DNA from: Sphingopyxis italica
GTDB lineage: Bacteria > Pseudomonadota > Alphaproteobacteria > Sphingomonadales > Sphingomonadaceae
Reading direction: 5' to 3'
Length of the DNA: 64,000 nucleotides
NCBI RefSeq assembly: GCF_011926545.1
Contig: NZ_JAATIT010000004.1
Span: 473,796-537,795 of the forward strand
The first letter of the stretch is position 1. Each line of letters begins with the position of its first letter. Of the stretch, positions 8,125 through 18,630 are shown one piece after another. A program made the position numbers and the translations under genes. The notes beneath the pieces are model-generated. The model saw only the letters and a program-made list of their open reading frames with translations, was not told the DNA's origin and searched no databases.

Positions 8125-9582
8125 ATGAAACAACTGTTATTCGCTCTCGCCCCGATTCTGCTCGCTTTCGCGCCGCCTGCGCTAGCCGCGCCGAAGCAGG
8201 GCGACGTGATCATCCGCCATGTCTCCATCGTCGATGTCGAAGCGGCGAAAACGATCGCAGAGCAAGCGGTGGTGCTGAAGGGCGAGGATATCGTGGCGGT
8301 CGGAAGCGATTCCGCGATCGCCAAAGACTGGCGGGCTGACCGGATAATCGAGGGCGAGGGGCGTTACCTCATCCCCGGCCTGTGGGACATGCACGTCCAT
8401 TTCGGCGGCGGCCCCGAACTGATCGAAGAGAATAGGGCGCTGCTGCCGCTCTATGTCGCGAACGGCATCACGACGATCCGCGACGCGTCGGGCGACCTGC
8501 CCGATCAGGTGCTCGCATGGCGCGGCGAGATTGCCGGCGGAAAACTGTTCGGACCCCGGCTGTTGACCTCGGGCGCCAAGATCGAAGGGATCGCGCCGGT
8601 GTGGAAAGGCACGATCGAGGTCGGCAGCGAGGCCGATGTGGATGCCGCGCTCGACCGCTTGAAAAACCGGGACAAGGTCGATTTCGTCAAGATCACCGAC
8701 AGCACGCTGAAACCCGAACTCTTCCTCTATGCGCTGCGGCGGGCGAAGGCGCTCGGCCTCAGGACGTCGGGGCACATCCCGATGGCCCTGACCGTCGATC
8801 AGGCGGTCGACGCGGGGATCAGTTCGATCGAGCATCTCGACTATGCCTATAATGCCGGCGCGAAGGACGAAGCCGCGATCGCCGCCGATTTCGCCGCAAA
8901 GCGCATCGACCGTGCCGAGGCGAACCGCCGGCTCGACGCGGGATTCGATCGCGATACCGCGATGGCGGCCTATCGCCGCTTCGCCGCAAAGGGCGTGTTC
9001 GTGACGCCGACGCTCAACGGCAGCCGCATCATCGCCTATCTTGACCGCGACGATCATTCGACGGACGAGCGTCTCGCCTATATCGGGCCGAAGCTGCGCA
9101 AGACCTATGACTGGCGGATCGAGCGCGCGGCGAAGGCCGATGCCGCGGCGATCGCGGCGCGACATAAGCAGATCGAGGATGTCGCCGCGATCCTGCCGAT
9201 GCTCGCCGAAGCGGGGGTACCGATCATCGCGGGGACCGATGCGGGCTTTTTGAACAGCTTCAACTATCCCGGCTTCGGGCTGCACGACGAGATCGAGCTG
9301 TTCGTCGAAAAGGGCCTGACTCCGGCGCAGGCGCTCGCTTCGGCGACGCGTGCGGGTCCGGCATGGTTCGGCCAGCTCGATCGTTATGGCGCGATTCTGC
9401 CCGGCATGGCGGCCGACCTTGTGTTGCTGACCAAGAATCCGCTCGAGGACATCGCGGCGACGCGCGCGATCGATACCGTGGTGTTGCGCGGCGTGGTTCA
9501 GGACCGCGCCGCGCTCGACAAGATGCTCGCCGACACACGGGCGAAGGTCGCGGCGTGGAATGCCGAGACCGCGGCGCGTTAG
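8125..9582 (+). CDS. Secreted metal-dependent amidohydrolase
   Basis: The 485-residue protein has an N-terminal signal peptide ending near PPALAA and an amidohydrolase TIM barrel: DMHVHFGGG (metal-binding HxH), a lysine in FVKITDS likely to be carbamylated, GHIPMAL and SIEHLDY (two further His ligands), and IIAGTDAGF (catalytic Asp). The C-terminal GMAADLVLLTKNPLEDI is the usual barrel-flanking strand. Relatives include imidazolonepropionase-like and prolidase-like periplasmic hydrolases; the substrate is not readable. AAGAGG precedes the ATG. It converges with the next gene and the two stops overlap by 4 bases. Confidence 0.87.
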   Translation: MKQLLFALAPILLAFAPPALAAPKQGDVIIRHVSIVDVEAAKTIAEQAVVLKGEDIVAVGSDSAIAKDWRADRIIEGEGRYLIPGLWDMHVHFGGGPELIEENRALLPLYVANGITTIRDASGDLPDQVLAWRGEIAGGKLFGPRLLTSGAKIEGIAPVWKGTIEVGSEADVDAALDRLKNRDKVDFVKITDSTLKPELFLYALRRAKALGLRTSGHIPMALTVDQAVDAGISSIEHLDYAYNAGAKDEAAIAADFAAKRIDRAEANRRLDAGFDRDTAMAAYRRFAAKGVFVTPTLNGSRIIAYLDRDDHSTDERLAYIGPKLRKTYDWRIERAAKADAAAIAARHKQIEDVAAILPMLAEAGVPIIAGTDAGFLNSFNYPGFGLHDEIELFVEKGLTPAQALASATRAGPAWFGQLDRYGAILPGMAADLVLLTKNPLEDIAATRAIDTVVLRGVVQDRAALDKMLADTRAKVAAWNAETAAR

Positions 9583-9854
9583 GGGATAACGGCGCGTGCG
9601 GATTGCCGTGCGCGCCAGACGCTCCACAGCGTGAACAGCCCCATCGCCGCCCAGACGATGTTGAGCACGGCCGACGGGATTGCGCCGTTATAGCCCGAGT
9701 TGACGATGAAGCCGCCCGCACCGATCACATTCATCCACTGATAAAGATAGCTGCGTCCTTCGAGCTTGCCGAGCGACAGCAGGATATAGGCGGCGAGGAT
9801 GATCGCCGCGGCGGTCCAGCCGACGACTTCGACGATGATGACTTCGGCGCCCAT
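9579..9854 (-). CDS. Small multi-helix membrane protein (CBU_0592-like)
   Basis: The 91-residue product has three hydrophobic helices: VEVVGWTAAAIILAAYILLS, then MNVIGAGGFIVNSGYNGA, and PSAVLNIVWAAMGLFTLW. The first-helix to second-helix motif (LEGRSYLYQWMNVIGAGG) is characteristic of a widespread small integral membrane family of unknown role. I chose the ATG at 9854 because GGAGAAG lies about 10 bases upstream. It is downstream of acnA on the same strand but separated by a terminator hairpin. Confidence 0.75.
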   Translation of the reverse strand: MGAEVIIVEVVGWTAAAIILAAYILLSLGKLEGRSYLYQWMNVIGAGGFIVNSGYNGAIPSAVLNIVWAAMGLFTLWSVWRARQSARAVIP

Positions 9855-9867
9855 CGCGCTTCTTCTC

Positions 9868-9901
9868 CAAATGAAAACGCCCACCCCCATAGGGGGCGGG
9901 C
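9868..9901 (-). terminator. Rho-independent terminator after acnA
   Basis: On the minus strand a 10-base stem (GCCCGCCCCC / GGGGGTGGGC, one G-T pair) with a TAT loop is followed by GTTTTCATTT. It begins 27 bases past the aconitase stop, so it ends the acnA transcript. Confidence 0.8.
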
Positions 9902-9927
9902 GCTCATAGCATCAGCTGTTTGCCGCG

Positions 9928-12603
<2,676 letters not shown>

Positions 12604-12750
12604 AGGATTGCAGTCCCCATGTTGGCGCGGCGGGGAATGACTGTCCGGTGGCGAAGCGGGAGAGCGGGGCCAGCGGGAGTCGCACGCGCGGGTTTATGTT
12701 GGCGCCGCCTTACGCCGGGGGGTGGGAAATGCAAGGGGGTGGGGGATTTG

Positions 12751-12784
12751 GTTCGCGCGGAGACGCGGAGGCGCGGAGGCGGAG
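12751..12784. repeat. Half copy of repeat family R3 (GCGGAGACGCGGAGG)
   Basis: The string ttcgcgcggagacgcggagg matches one arm of the long composite repeats at 20281-20458 and 56171-56344. Only this arm is present here. It lies in the 325-base gap between acnA and the toxin gene; the rest of that gap holds an R2 repeat, the toxin-antitoxin operator and the undefined acnA promoter. Confidence 0.6.
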
Positions 12785-12805
12785 AAAGGGCGCGCGTCCC
12801 AAACT

Positions 12806-12877
12806 CGTCACCCCGGACTTGATCCGGGGTCCATGCGGCGCCGGCGGAATGGATCCCGGATCAAGTCCGGGATGACG
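12806..12877. repeat. Palindromic repeat, family R2a
   Basis: The arms cgtcaccccggacttgatcc and ggatcaagtccgggatgacg are inverted around a variable centre that again contains gatcc sites. Near-identical copies occur at 26831-26903, 60324-60395 and 62811-62883. All four are intergenic. Confidence 0.85.
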
Positions 12878-12885
12878 ATAAGAGG

Positions 12886-12920
12886 TGTAGTCCTTGACTA
12901 CATTGTAGTTATAGACTACA
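12886..12920 (+). promoter_or_regulatory. Two tandem palindromes, likely operator of the toxin-antitoxin pair
   Basis: TGTAGTC-ctt-GACTACA (12886-12902) is a perfect inverted repeat, and TGTAGT-tatag-ACTACA (12904-12920) is a second one of the same motif, centres 18 bases apart. They end just before the toxin start. TTGACT at 12894 and TACACA at 12917 could be a -35/-10 pair with 17-base spacing, in which case the palindromes cover the promoter. Binding by the downstream XRE-type antitoxin is inferred from how such modules usually autoregulate. Confidence 0.7.
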
Positions 12921-12928
12921 CATGTCCG

Positions 12929-13177
12929 ATGAAGCCGATCAGCTACACGCGATCCGCGATCAAGGCGCTGCGGCGCATGCCCGCGACCACATCGGCGCGG
13001 ATCGTCGGCAAGATCGAGGCCTATGCCGCCGATCCCGCGTCGCAGGCGAATAATGTGAAGGCGCTGAAGGGCCGCGATGCGATCCGCCTGCGCGTCGGCG
13101 ACTGGCGCGTGATCATGGAGGATGGCGTCGTGCTGGCGGTGCTGGAAATCGGCCCGCGCGGCAGCGTCTATGAATGA
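12929..13177 (+). CDS. RelE/ParE superfamily toxin
   Basis: The 82-residue product (MKPISYTRSAIKALRRMP at the start, NVKALKGRDAIRLRVGDWRVI and ILEIGPRG-type end) matches the RelE fold: N-terminal helices and a basic four-stranded sheet with the conserved RLRVGDWRVI strand pair. Members are ribosome-dependent mRNA endonucleases or gyrase inhibitors. The codon order is toxin first, 12 bases ahead of the antitoxin gene, as in HigBA-type modules. I used the ATG at 12929; upstream in-frame sequence belongs to a repeat. The precise target is not deducible. Confidence 0.85.
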   Translation: MKPISYTRSAIKALRRMPATTSARIVGKIEAYAADPASQANNVKALKGRDAIRLRVGDWRVIMEDGVVLAVLEIGPRGSVYE

Positions 13178-13189
13178 AGGAATGATCCC

Positions 13190-13531
13190 ATGAACAAGAT
13201 GGTGACGATCCCCCGCGAAGAATATGACCGCCTCCGCGAAGCGGCCGAGGATCTGGCCGACCTGCGCGCCTATGACGGCACCAAGGCGGCGCTGGCGGCG
13301 GGCGAGGAGGAACTGGTGCCCGCCGAATACGCCAAGCGGCTGATCGCCGGCGAAAGCCCGCTGCGGGTGTGGCGCGAACTGCGCGGGCTGTCGCAGGTGG
13401 CGATGGGGAAGGTGTCGGGGGTCAACCGGGTGCAGATCGCCGATATCGAGGCCGGGCGCGGCAAGGGGTCGGTGGAGACGGTGCGGAAGCTGGCCGATGC
13501 GCTGGGGGTTCGGGTGGATGATTTGGTTTGA
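13190..13531 (+). CDS. XRE-type helix-turn-helix antitoxin
   Basis: The 113-residue product has an N-terminal segment (VTIPREEYDRLREAAEDLADL) that looks like a dimerisation or toxin-binding element and a C-terminal HTH (WRELRGLSQVAMGKVSGVNR then VQIADIEAGRGKGSVETVRKLADALGV). It probably neutralises the RelE-type protein and represses the operon through the tandem palindromes upstream. AGGAATGATCCC precedes its ATG. The two genes form a complete type II toxin-antitoxin module. Confidence 0.85.
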   Translation: MNKMVTIPREEYDRLREAAEDLADLRAYDGTKAALAAGEEELVPAEYAKRLIAGESPLRVWRELRGLSQVAMGKVSGVNRVQIADIEAGRGKGSVETVRKLADALGVRVDDLV

Positions 13532-13611
13532 GGGTAGGCGCTAATTGGTGATTGTTGCACCTGTAACCGAAATTGCCGCCCACCCTAATTGCACCGTCAT
13601 TGGATTTAAGA

Positions 13612-13868
13612 CTAAAAAGCAGCAAGTAAGACGATTCCGCCGATCAAGGCGCAGTCCGGAGTTTCAAAGCGGTTCGAAAATCGTTCGACACATCGCTTCA
13701 AAATCTCGACCATTTTAGGAACTTCGCGTTCTCGTTTTTCGATAAAGCCCAATTCCAACTGGGAGTATAGGGCGACATAATCTTCTTCTTTTTGCGACCG
13801 TGGCCCTTAAGAACCGACCGTCCTTTGTCGACACGAAATGACCTGTCAGGTGATCGTGGGCTAGCCAT
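13612..13868 (-). pseudogene. Frameshifted relic of a small A+T-rich gene
   Basis: A short frame begins with ATG at 13868 (MASPRSPDRSFRVDKG) and reaches a run of Lys codons near 13780. From there the protein-like reading continues in another frame, as QKEEDYVALYSQLELGFIEK, then EREVPKMVEILKRCVERF and ending IGGIVLLAAF at the stop 13612. Joined, these give about 85 residues. The second part has no start codon of its own and a stop just upstream. Sequence here is clearly less G+C-rich than its neighbours. I recognise no family; a decayed foreign gene is the simplest reading. The remaining parts of the 13532-14098 gap show nothing else. Confidence 0.35.
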
Positions 13869-14098
13869 ATATATCATCAGACGATGTGAAGTGCTTTCGT
13901 CAAGTGCTCATGCGCATGTGCGGGGAGCGGGAGCAGCGTGAGGGAATTTTTCTTCTTTCCTAAATTATCCAAATAGGTTCTAAATGATCCTGATTCATTC
14001 CAAGTGATTCGGGAGATGAGCTATGATGCGTAACGTGGAGCGGGGTTCGCGGGGGAAATCGGCTGTTGTTTCGGGCGGCGGTGAGGCGCGGAACGGGC

Positions 14099-14192
14099 CC
14101 TCCCCCAACCCCTCCCGCAAGCGGGAGGGGAGTCAGAAGGCGCTGCGTAAGGGCGCCACCCACCCCCGGCCCCTCCCTGAAAGGGAGGGGGT
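14099..14192. repeat. Inverted repeat, family R5 (CCCCTCCCGC/GCGGGAGGGG)
   Basis: A perfect stem at 14109-14130 (CCCCTCCCGC-aa-GCGGGAGGGG) and a second one at 14170-14191 (CCCTCCCT-gaa-AGGGAGGG) flank a central part with ggcgctgcgtaagggcgcc. A related element is at 28613-28706 and a single stem at 47122-47143. The element sits directly before the HTH gene; an upstream ATG at 14023 would translate through it. Confidence 0.7.
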
Positions 14193-14208
14193 GAAGGAAA
14201 ATCCCTTC

Positions 14209-14859
14209 ATGCCCGGGCTGCGCATTCGCGAGGATGGGTGGACGATGGTGCGGACGCGGCGGTTTCTGGCGGTGCTTGCGCAGTCGGGGTGCGTGACCGA
14301 TGCGGCGCGCGTCGCGGGGATGAGCCGCAAGTCGGTGAACGACGCGCGGCGGCGCTTTGCCGCATTCGATCGCGCCTGTTCGACCGCGCTGGCGCGCGCG
14401 CAGCGCGGGCTTACGGCGATCGCCTATGAACGCGCGGTCGTGGGGCGCGAGATGGTGATCATTCGCGACGGCAAGGAGGTCGAGCGGCGGATCATGCCGT
14501 CGGACTCGATGCTTGGGCTGCTCATCAAGCGCGGCGAGCTGGGCGCGGGCGAAGGTGGCGGCGGCGGCGGGGCAGCGGGGACGCATTACCGGCGCTATGA
14601 CGGCGATGCGGCGATCAGCGCCGAGGAGCATCTGGCAGGCTGGCGCTTCGACGGCGCGGGAATCAAATATTTCTATCCCGGAAGCGCGGTCGACAAGCTG
14701 GGCAGCAAGCTGGAGCGGATGCGCGCCCGGATGGTGGCCCAGGAGGCCGAGACCGGCGCGTGCATGCGCTGCGGCCAGTTCGCGAGGGGGGAAGCCGCCG
14801 GGCGGCTCGCCTCGCAGCGCGCCAGCGACGCGGCCCTGGCAGCCGCTTCTAGGTATTAA
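14209..14859 (+). CDS. HTH-containing hypothetical protein, sphingomonad-type
   Basis: The 216-residue product starts MPGLRIREDGW, followed by a helix-turn-helix (RRFLAVLAQSGCVTDAARVA then GMSRKSVNDARRRF), a conserved motif ERAVVGREMVIIRDGKEVERR, and a C-terminal part with CMRCGQF. It is a paralogue of the broken gene at 44211-44897, which shares the DGW, GMS and RALVG..DRDG motifs. The HTH placement resembles phage terminase small subunits and transposase-like regulators, so a mobile origin is possible. I chose 14209 because AAGGA precedes it and because the longer start at 14023 would translate an R5 repeat. Function is unknown. Confidence 0.6.
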   Translation: MPGLRIREDGWTMVRTRRFLAVLAQSGCVTDAARVAGMSRKSVNDARRRFAAFDRACSTALARAQRGLTAIAYERAVVGREMVIIRDGKEVERRIMPSDSMLGLLIKRGELGAGEGGGGGGAAGTHYRRYDGDAAISAEEHLAGWRFDGAGIKYFYPGSAVDKLGSKLERMRARMVAQEAETGACMRCGQFARGEAAGRLASQRASDAALAAASRY

Positions 14860-15013
14860 GCGCGTCGTTGATCGTCGTGAAGATGGTTTCGAGATTGAGG
14901 CCGAGCGTCTGGAAGGCGATGATGCACGCGAGCGCGATCAACGCGGCGATCAGGCCATATTCGATCGCGGTGGCGCCGCTTTGGTCCGCTAACAGTCCGG
15001 TTCCCCGCATCAT
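14849..15013 (-). CDS. Flp family type IVb pilin
   Basis: The 54-residue product has the short Flp leader (MMRGTGLLADQSG) followed by ATAIEYGLIAALIALACII, the class signature with the Glu and Tyr of the mature N-terminus, and a short C-terminal tail. Flp pilins are cleaved by a TadV-type prepilin peptidase and polymerise into adhesive tad pili. No other tad genes are in the window, so this is an orphan pilin gene. AAGGGA lies upstream of the ATG. Its 3' end overlaps the convergent HTH gene by 11 bases. Confidence 0.88.
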   Translation of the reverse strand: MMRGTGLLADQSGATAIEYGLIAALIALACIIAFQTLGLNLETIFTTINDALNT

Positions 15014-15120
15014 CCGCTTGTCCCTTCGGTCTTGGTCCGGTGCCGCGATAAGACGGCGCGGGTGGGGAGCGGGTTGAGGAAGAGGCTTAACGCGCCGATA
15101 AGCCGGGGCTTGCCGCGCGA

Positions 15121-16299
15121 TCAGCCGCCGTTGGCGCTGCGCACCGGCTTGGGGGCGAAGGCGCGGACGCGGTTGCGCCCCGTTCGCTTGGCTTCGTAGA
15201 GCGCCTGGTCGGCTTCGTGCATCAGCGCGGGCAGGCCGGTGCCGGGGGCGCCGATCGCGATGCCGAAGCTCGCGGTGGGGCAGAGGCTGGCCGGGATGCG
15301 GCCGGCGCAGGCGGCGGCGAGGCCGGTGCGGACCGCCTCGGCGAGCTGGCGCGCCGCCTCGATACCCGCGCCGGGGAGGAGCAGCGCGAACTCCTCGCCG
15401 CCGATGCGTCCCGCGACCATCTCGGCGGGGCCGATCAGCCGGACATGCGCGCCGAAGGCGGCGATGATCGCGTCGCCAACCGCGTGGCCGTGATTGTCGT
15501 TGACCGACTTGAACCGGTCGAGGTCGGCGATGATCAGCGCGACGGAGCGCCGTTCCTCGAGGCAGCGGCGGAGCGCGGTCGCGGCCTGGGTTTCGAACCC
15601 GCGGCGGTTGAGCAGGCCCGAGAGATTGTCGGCGTCGACCTCGCGGCGGAGCTCGGCGATCTGGTCGACCGCGACCGCGACCATCAGGCTGATCGCGGCG
15701 GCGATCGACACCATCGCCTGGCTGAACTGGACGGTGGTCCAATAGAGCGATTGCTGGAAGCCGACATAATCGTCGAAGCCGCCGTGGAGCGAGAGCAAGA
15801 CGGCGGGGCGGACGATGAGGTTGAGCGCCGAGATCGCCGCGACCCAGAAGAGCACGCGGTCGATGAGGTGGCGCTTTTCGATCGGCCAGAGCGCGACGAC
15901 GACCATGATCGCGATGATGCCGGCGCCGATGCTGATCGACAGGATGCGCGCGGCGATGCTGGGGCTGGCGAGGAGGAACCAGAGGAAGACCGCGATCGAG
16001 ATCGCGACGGTCGCCGCCATCGTGCGCCACGGGACGGGGAGCGCATAGCGTTTGATGATCGCGGCGGCGAACAGCACGCCGGTGATGAGGAAGAGGAAAT
16101 TGGCGGGAAGCCGCTGCAGCTCCATCGGGAGGACGGGGCCGACGTCCTGGATCAGGAAGGCGAGCGCGGTCGCGGTATAGGCGCCGGCGGCATAAGCCAC
16201 GTACCGCTCGCGGCGGTTCAGCCACAGCAGGAAAAAAGCGACAGCGAACAGCAGGCCGATGCCCGGGTTGAGCAGCGAGATGAATAATTGTCCGTTCAC
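15121..16299 (-). CDS. Membrane-bound diguanylate cyclase (GGDEF)
   Basis: The 392-residue protein has about six to seven N-terminal membrane helices (residues 1-215) and a C-terminal GGDEF domain. LSGLLNRRGFE, LIIADLDRFKSVNDNHGH and AGRIGGEEFALLLPG show the GTP-binding and catalytic residues intact (GGEEF). No RxxD inhibition site is visible five residues upstream of GGEEF. It should make cyclic di-GMP from GTP in response to a membrane signal. The EAL protein at 51018-53324 could be a counterpart that degrades it. The pilin gene lies 107 bases downstream. Confidence 0.92.
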   Translation of the reverse strand: MNGQLFISLLNPGIGLLFAVAFFLLWLNRRERYVAYAAGAYTATALAFLIQDVGPVLPMELQRLPANFLFLITGVLFAAAIIKRYALPVPWRTMAATVAISIAVFLWFLLASPSIAARILSISIGAGIIAIMVVVALWPIEKRHLIDRVLFWVAAISALNLIVRPAVLLSLHGGFDDYVGFQQSLYWTTVQFSQAMVSIAAAISLMVAVAVDQIAELRREVDADNLSGLLNRRGFETQAATALRRCLEERRSVALIIADLDRFKSVNDNHGHAVGDAIIAAFGAHVRLIGPAEMVAGRIGGEEFALLLPGAGIEAARQLAEAVRTGLAAACAGRIPASLCPTASFGIAIGAPGTGLPALMHEADQALYEAKRTGRNRVRAFAPKPVRSANGG

Positions 16300-16400
16300 A
16301 CTAGCGCTTTCTGCCCCCGCCCCCGGCGGTAGCAGCCGCGTAGATAACGAAGCGTTACTTTTCGGGGAGTTAAGTCACGGTAACGTGGGCAGCCGGGCGC

Positions 16401-17417
16401 CTAGGCGGTGCCGCGGACGACGAGGTGGACGGGGATGCGGGTGCCGCTGCGCGTGCGTTCGTCATCCTCGAGGGCCATCGCGACGAGCGCCTCGCCCGCG
16501 GCGTCGAGGTCGGGCTCGAGCGTGGTGAGCGCGGGGTCGGCGAGGGTGCCGGCGCGGATGCCGTCGAAGCCGATCAGCGCGACATCCTGCGGCACGCGGC
16601 GGCCGGCCTCCTTGAGCCCCTGGAGCACGCCGAGGGCCAGCATGTCCGAGGCCGCGAAGATCGCATCGGTTTTGGGGTGTGCTTCGAGCAAAGCCTGCAC
16701 CGCGGCGACGCCCTGCGCGTGGCGGTCGGCGGCGGCGGGGGGCTCGGCGACGACGGGCGTGAGGCCATGCGCGGCGAGCGCGGCGGTGAAGCCGTCGCGG
16801 CGCTCGTCGAACTGGCGCTGCGGCGACTGCTGCGGCCCGACGAAGGCGATGTGGCGGCGGCCGGTCGCGATGAAATGCTCGGCGGCGAGCTGGCCGCCGA
16901 TGTCATTCTCGCTGCGCATCCAGTGGAAGGGGCTGCCCGGGCTGCCCCAGCAGACGAAGTCGAGGCCCGAGGCCTGCGCCTGCGCGAAATAATCCCACGC
17001 CGCGCGGTTGCTGGTGGTGCCGATGACGATCATCGCGTCGGCGAGGCCGGAGGCGACGAAGTCGGCGCGGAAATTGTCGGGATTTTCCTGGAACGAGACG
17101 AGCAGGTTGAACCCCCGCGCCGAGGTCGCGGCGGCGATGCTGCCGAGCAACGCGAAATAGAAGGGGTTGATCGCGCTGCGGTCCTCGCCGGGGCGGCAGA
17201 TGGTGACGAGCGCGATCGTCTCGCTGCTTTTCAGGCGCAGCGACGAGGCGTGGCGGTCGACGACATAGCCAAGCTCGCGCGCGGCGGCGGAGACGCGCGC
17301 GCGCGTTTCGGCGTTGACGCCGGGGCTGTTGCGCAAGGCGCGCGAGACGGTCGATTGCGACACGCCGGCGCGCTCGGCGACGTCGAACGATGTGGGACGC
17401 AGCATCTTTCCGTTCAC
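16401..17417 (-). CDS. LacI family transcriptional regulator
   Basis: The 338-residue protein has the LacI-type HTH (SFDVAERAGVSQSTVSRALR, then a hinge ending LGYVVDRHASSLR) and a periplasmic-binding-protein-like effector domain (IALVTICRPG, NDIGGQLAAEHFIATGRRHI, AIFAASDMLALGVLQGL, VALIGFDG). Such proteins usually bind a small sugar-like or related ligand and repress nearby genes. It lies 60 bases downstream of the DUF2891 gene and closes the apparent 5-oxoproline locus, so it may regulate that locus; this is inference. The start could also be the ATG 12 bases inside. Confidence 0.9.
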   Translation of the reverse strand: MNGKMLRPTSFDVAERAGVSQSTVSRALRNSPGVNAETRARVSAAARELGYVVDRHASSLRLKSSETIALVTICRPGEDRSAINPFYFALLGSIAAATSARGFNLLVSFQENPDNFRADFVASGLADAMIVIGTTSNRAAWDYFAQAQASGLDFVCWGSPGSPFHWMRSENDIGGQLAAEHFIATGRRHIAFVGPQQSPQRQFDERRDGFTAALAAHGLTPVVAEPPAAADRHAQGVAAVQALLEAHPKTDAIFAASDMLALGVLQGLKEAGRRVPQDVALIGFDGIRAGTLADPALTTLEPDLDAAGEALVAMALEDDERTRSGTRIPVHLVVRGTA

Positions 17418-17477
17418 CTCTGGCTTCTCCCCCTTGCGCCGTCTGTTGCCGCGCGCGCGGGGCTTGTCAATCGGGTG

Positions 17478-18467
17478 TCAAAGGCCGTCGAGCGCGAGGA
17501 GCGCGAAGCTCGCGAGCCAGTGTTCGCCCATATAGTCGCCGGTGACGTGCGGGAGTGCGGCGGCGAGGTGGCGCTGGGCCGCGGCTTCGGCGACGGGCGC
17601 GGCGGGGTGCGCGGGGCCAAGCGCGGCGGCGATGGCGCGCCAGTTCCACGCGCGGCTGAGACCCAGGCCGTCGAGATGCGCGATCTTGCCGTCGCTGCGG
17701 TCGGAAACGGTGGCGGGAGTGAAGAGGGTGGCGGGTTGTTCCTGCGCGGCGCGGGGGAGGAAGACGTCGAACCAGCGGGTGAAATCGCCGCCGAGGAGGA
17801 CGGCCATCAGATGCGCTTCGGTGAGGGCGGAGGAGAGGAATTCGTCGCCGCCGGGCTCCCATGCCTGACAGTCGCGGTCGGCGCCGAACCATTCGTTGGC
17901 GCGGCTGTCGATGAGGGTGACGAGCGCGGGGTCGCGGGTTTCCGCCCAGTGACGCGCGAGGAGCAGGGCGAAGGCGATGTTGAAATGGGTACCGACGCGC
18001 AAGGGGTAGGTGAGTTTGGGCAGGAAGGCATGGAAACGCGCCGCGAAGGCGAGCGCGAGCGGTTCGAGCGCCGCGCTCCACGGCGCGTCATGCCGCTCGG
18101 CCTCGTCATGGAGCGCGAGGAGCCAGGCCCAGCCATAGGGGCGCTCGAACGCCGCGGAGTAAGGACGGTCGAGGAAGGCGCGTTCGCCCGCGACTTTTTC
18201 GGGCACCAGCATTTCGTCGGCGCGCGCGCGGATTTCGGCGGCGACGGGCAAGTCGGGGAAGCGGCGCGCGAGGCGGAGGATCTGCCACCAGCCATGGACG
18301 CAGCTGTGCCAGTCGAAGCTGCCGTGGAAGATCGGATGGTGCTCGCGCGGGGGTCTGGCGTCTTCGGGGCCGGTGAGGACGAGGTCCATCTTGTAGGGAT
18401 ATTCGCGGCCGAGGTGCGCGAGGGTGGCGGTCGCGAAGCGGGTTGCGTGGGTGGGGGTGAGGTGCAT
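17478..18467 (-). CDS. DUF2891 family protein
   Basis: The 329-residue product begins MHLTPTHATRFATA and has the family motifs HHPIFHGSFDWHSCVHGWW near residue 42, HLMAVLLGGDF-type central sequence and HLDGLGLSRAWNWRAI near residue 260. It looks like an alpha/alpha-barrel protein, possibly a hydrolase; no activity is established as far as I know. The His- and Asp-containing FHGSFDWHSCVHG motif could form an active site. AGGAAA precedes the ATG. It lies downstream of DUF979, separated by an R1 repeat, and upstream of the LacI gene. Confidence 0.8.
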   Translation of the reverse strand: MHLTPTHATRFATATLAHLGREYPYKMDLVLTGPEDARPPREHHPIFHGSFDWHSCVHGWWQILRLARRFPDLPVAAEIRARADEMLVPEKVAGERAFLDRPYSAAFERPYGWAWLLALHDEAERHDAPWSAALEPLALAFAARFHAFLPKLTYPLRVGTHFNIAFALLLARHWAETRDPALVTLIDSRANEWFGADRDCQAWEPGGDEFLSSALTEAHLMAVLLGGDFTRWFDVFLPRAAQEQPATLFTPATVSDRSDGKIAHLDGLGLSRAWNWRAIAAALGPAHPAAPVAEAAAQRHLAAALPHVTGDYMGEHWLASFALLALDGL

Positions 18468-18488
18468 GGGATTTTTCCTAGCCAAGAT

Positions 18489-18629
18489 GATCCTCCCTGT
18501 CGCGCAGCGATGGGGAGGTGGCAGCGGCGTGGCCGCTGACGGAGGGGCTGTGGCGTAAGCGTCGCTGGCCCCTCCACCACGCCCTTCGGGCGCGGTCCCC
18601 CTCCCCATGGCTTCGCCACAGGGAGGATC
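18489..18629. repeat. Repeat family R1, full copy A
   Basis: The outer arms gatcctccctgtcgcgcagc and cttcgccacagggaggatc face each other. The inner part contains GGGGAGGTGGCAGC, a CTGACGGAGGGGCT block and CCCCTCC. Other copies are at 26685-26819 and 43452-43566, with a short form at 38138-38169. It separates DUF979 from DUF2891. Confidence 0.85.
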
Positions 18630-18630
18630 T

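Noticed and set aside
12751..12880. CRISPR array suspected from repeated G+C-rich strings
   Set aside because: Copies are palindromic intergenic repeats spread over the window, without regular spacing or spacers.
14023..14208. Longer N-terminus for the HTH protein, starting at 14023
   Set aside because: It would translate the R5 repeat; the ATG at 14209 has its own AAGGA.
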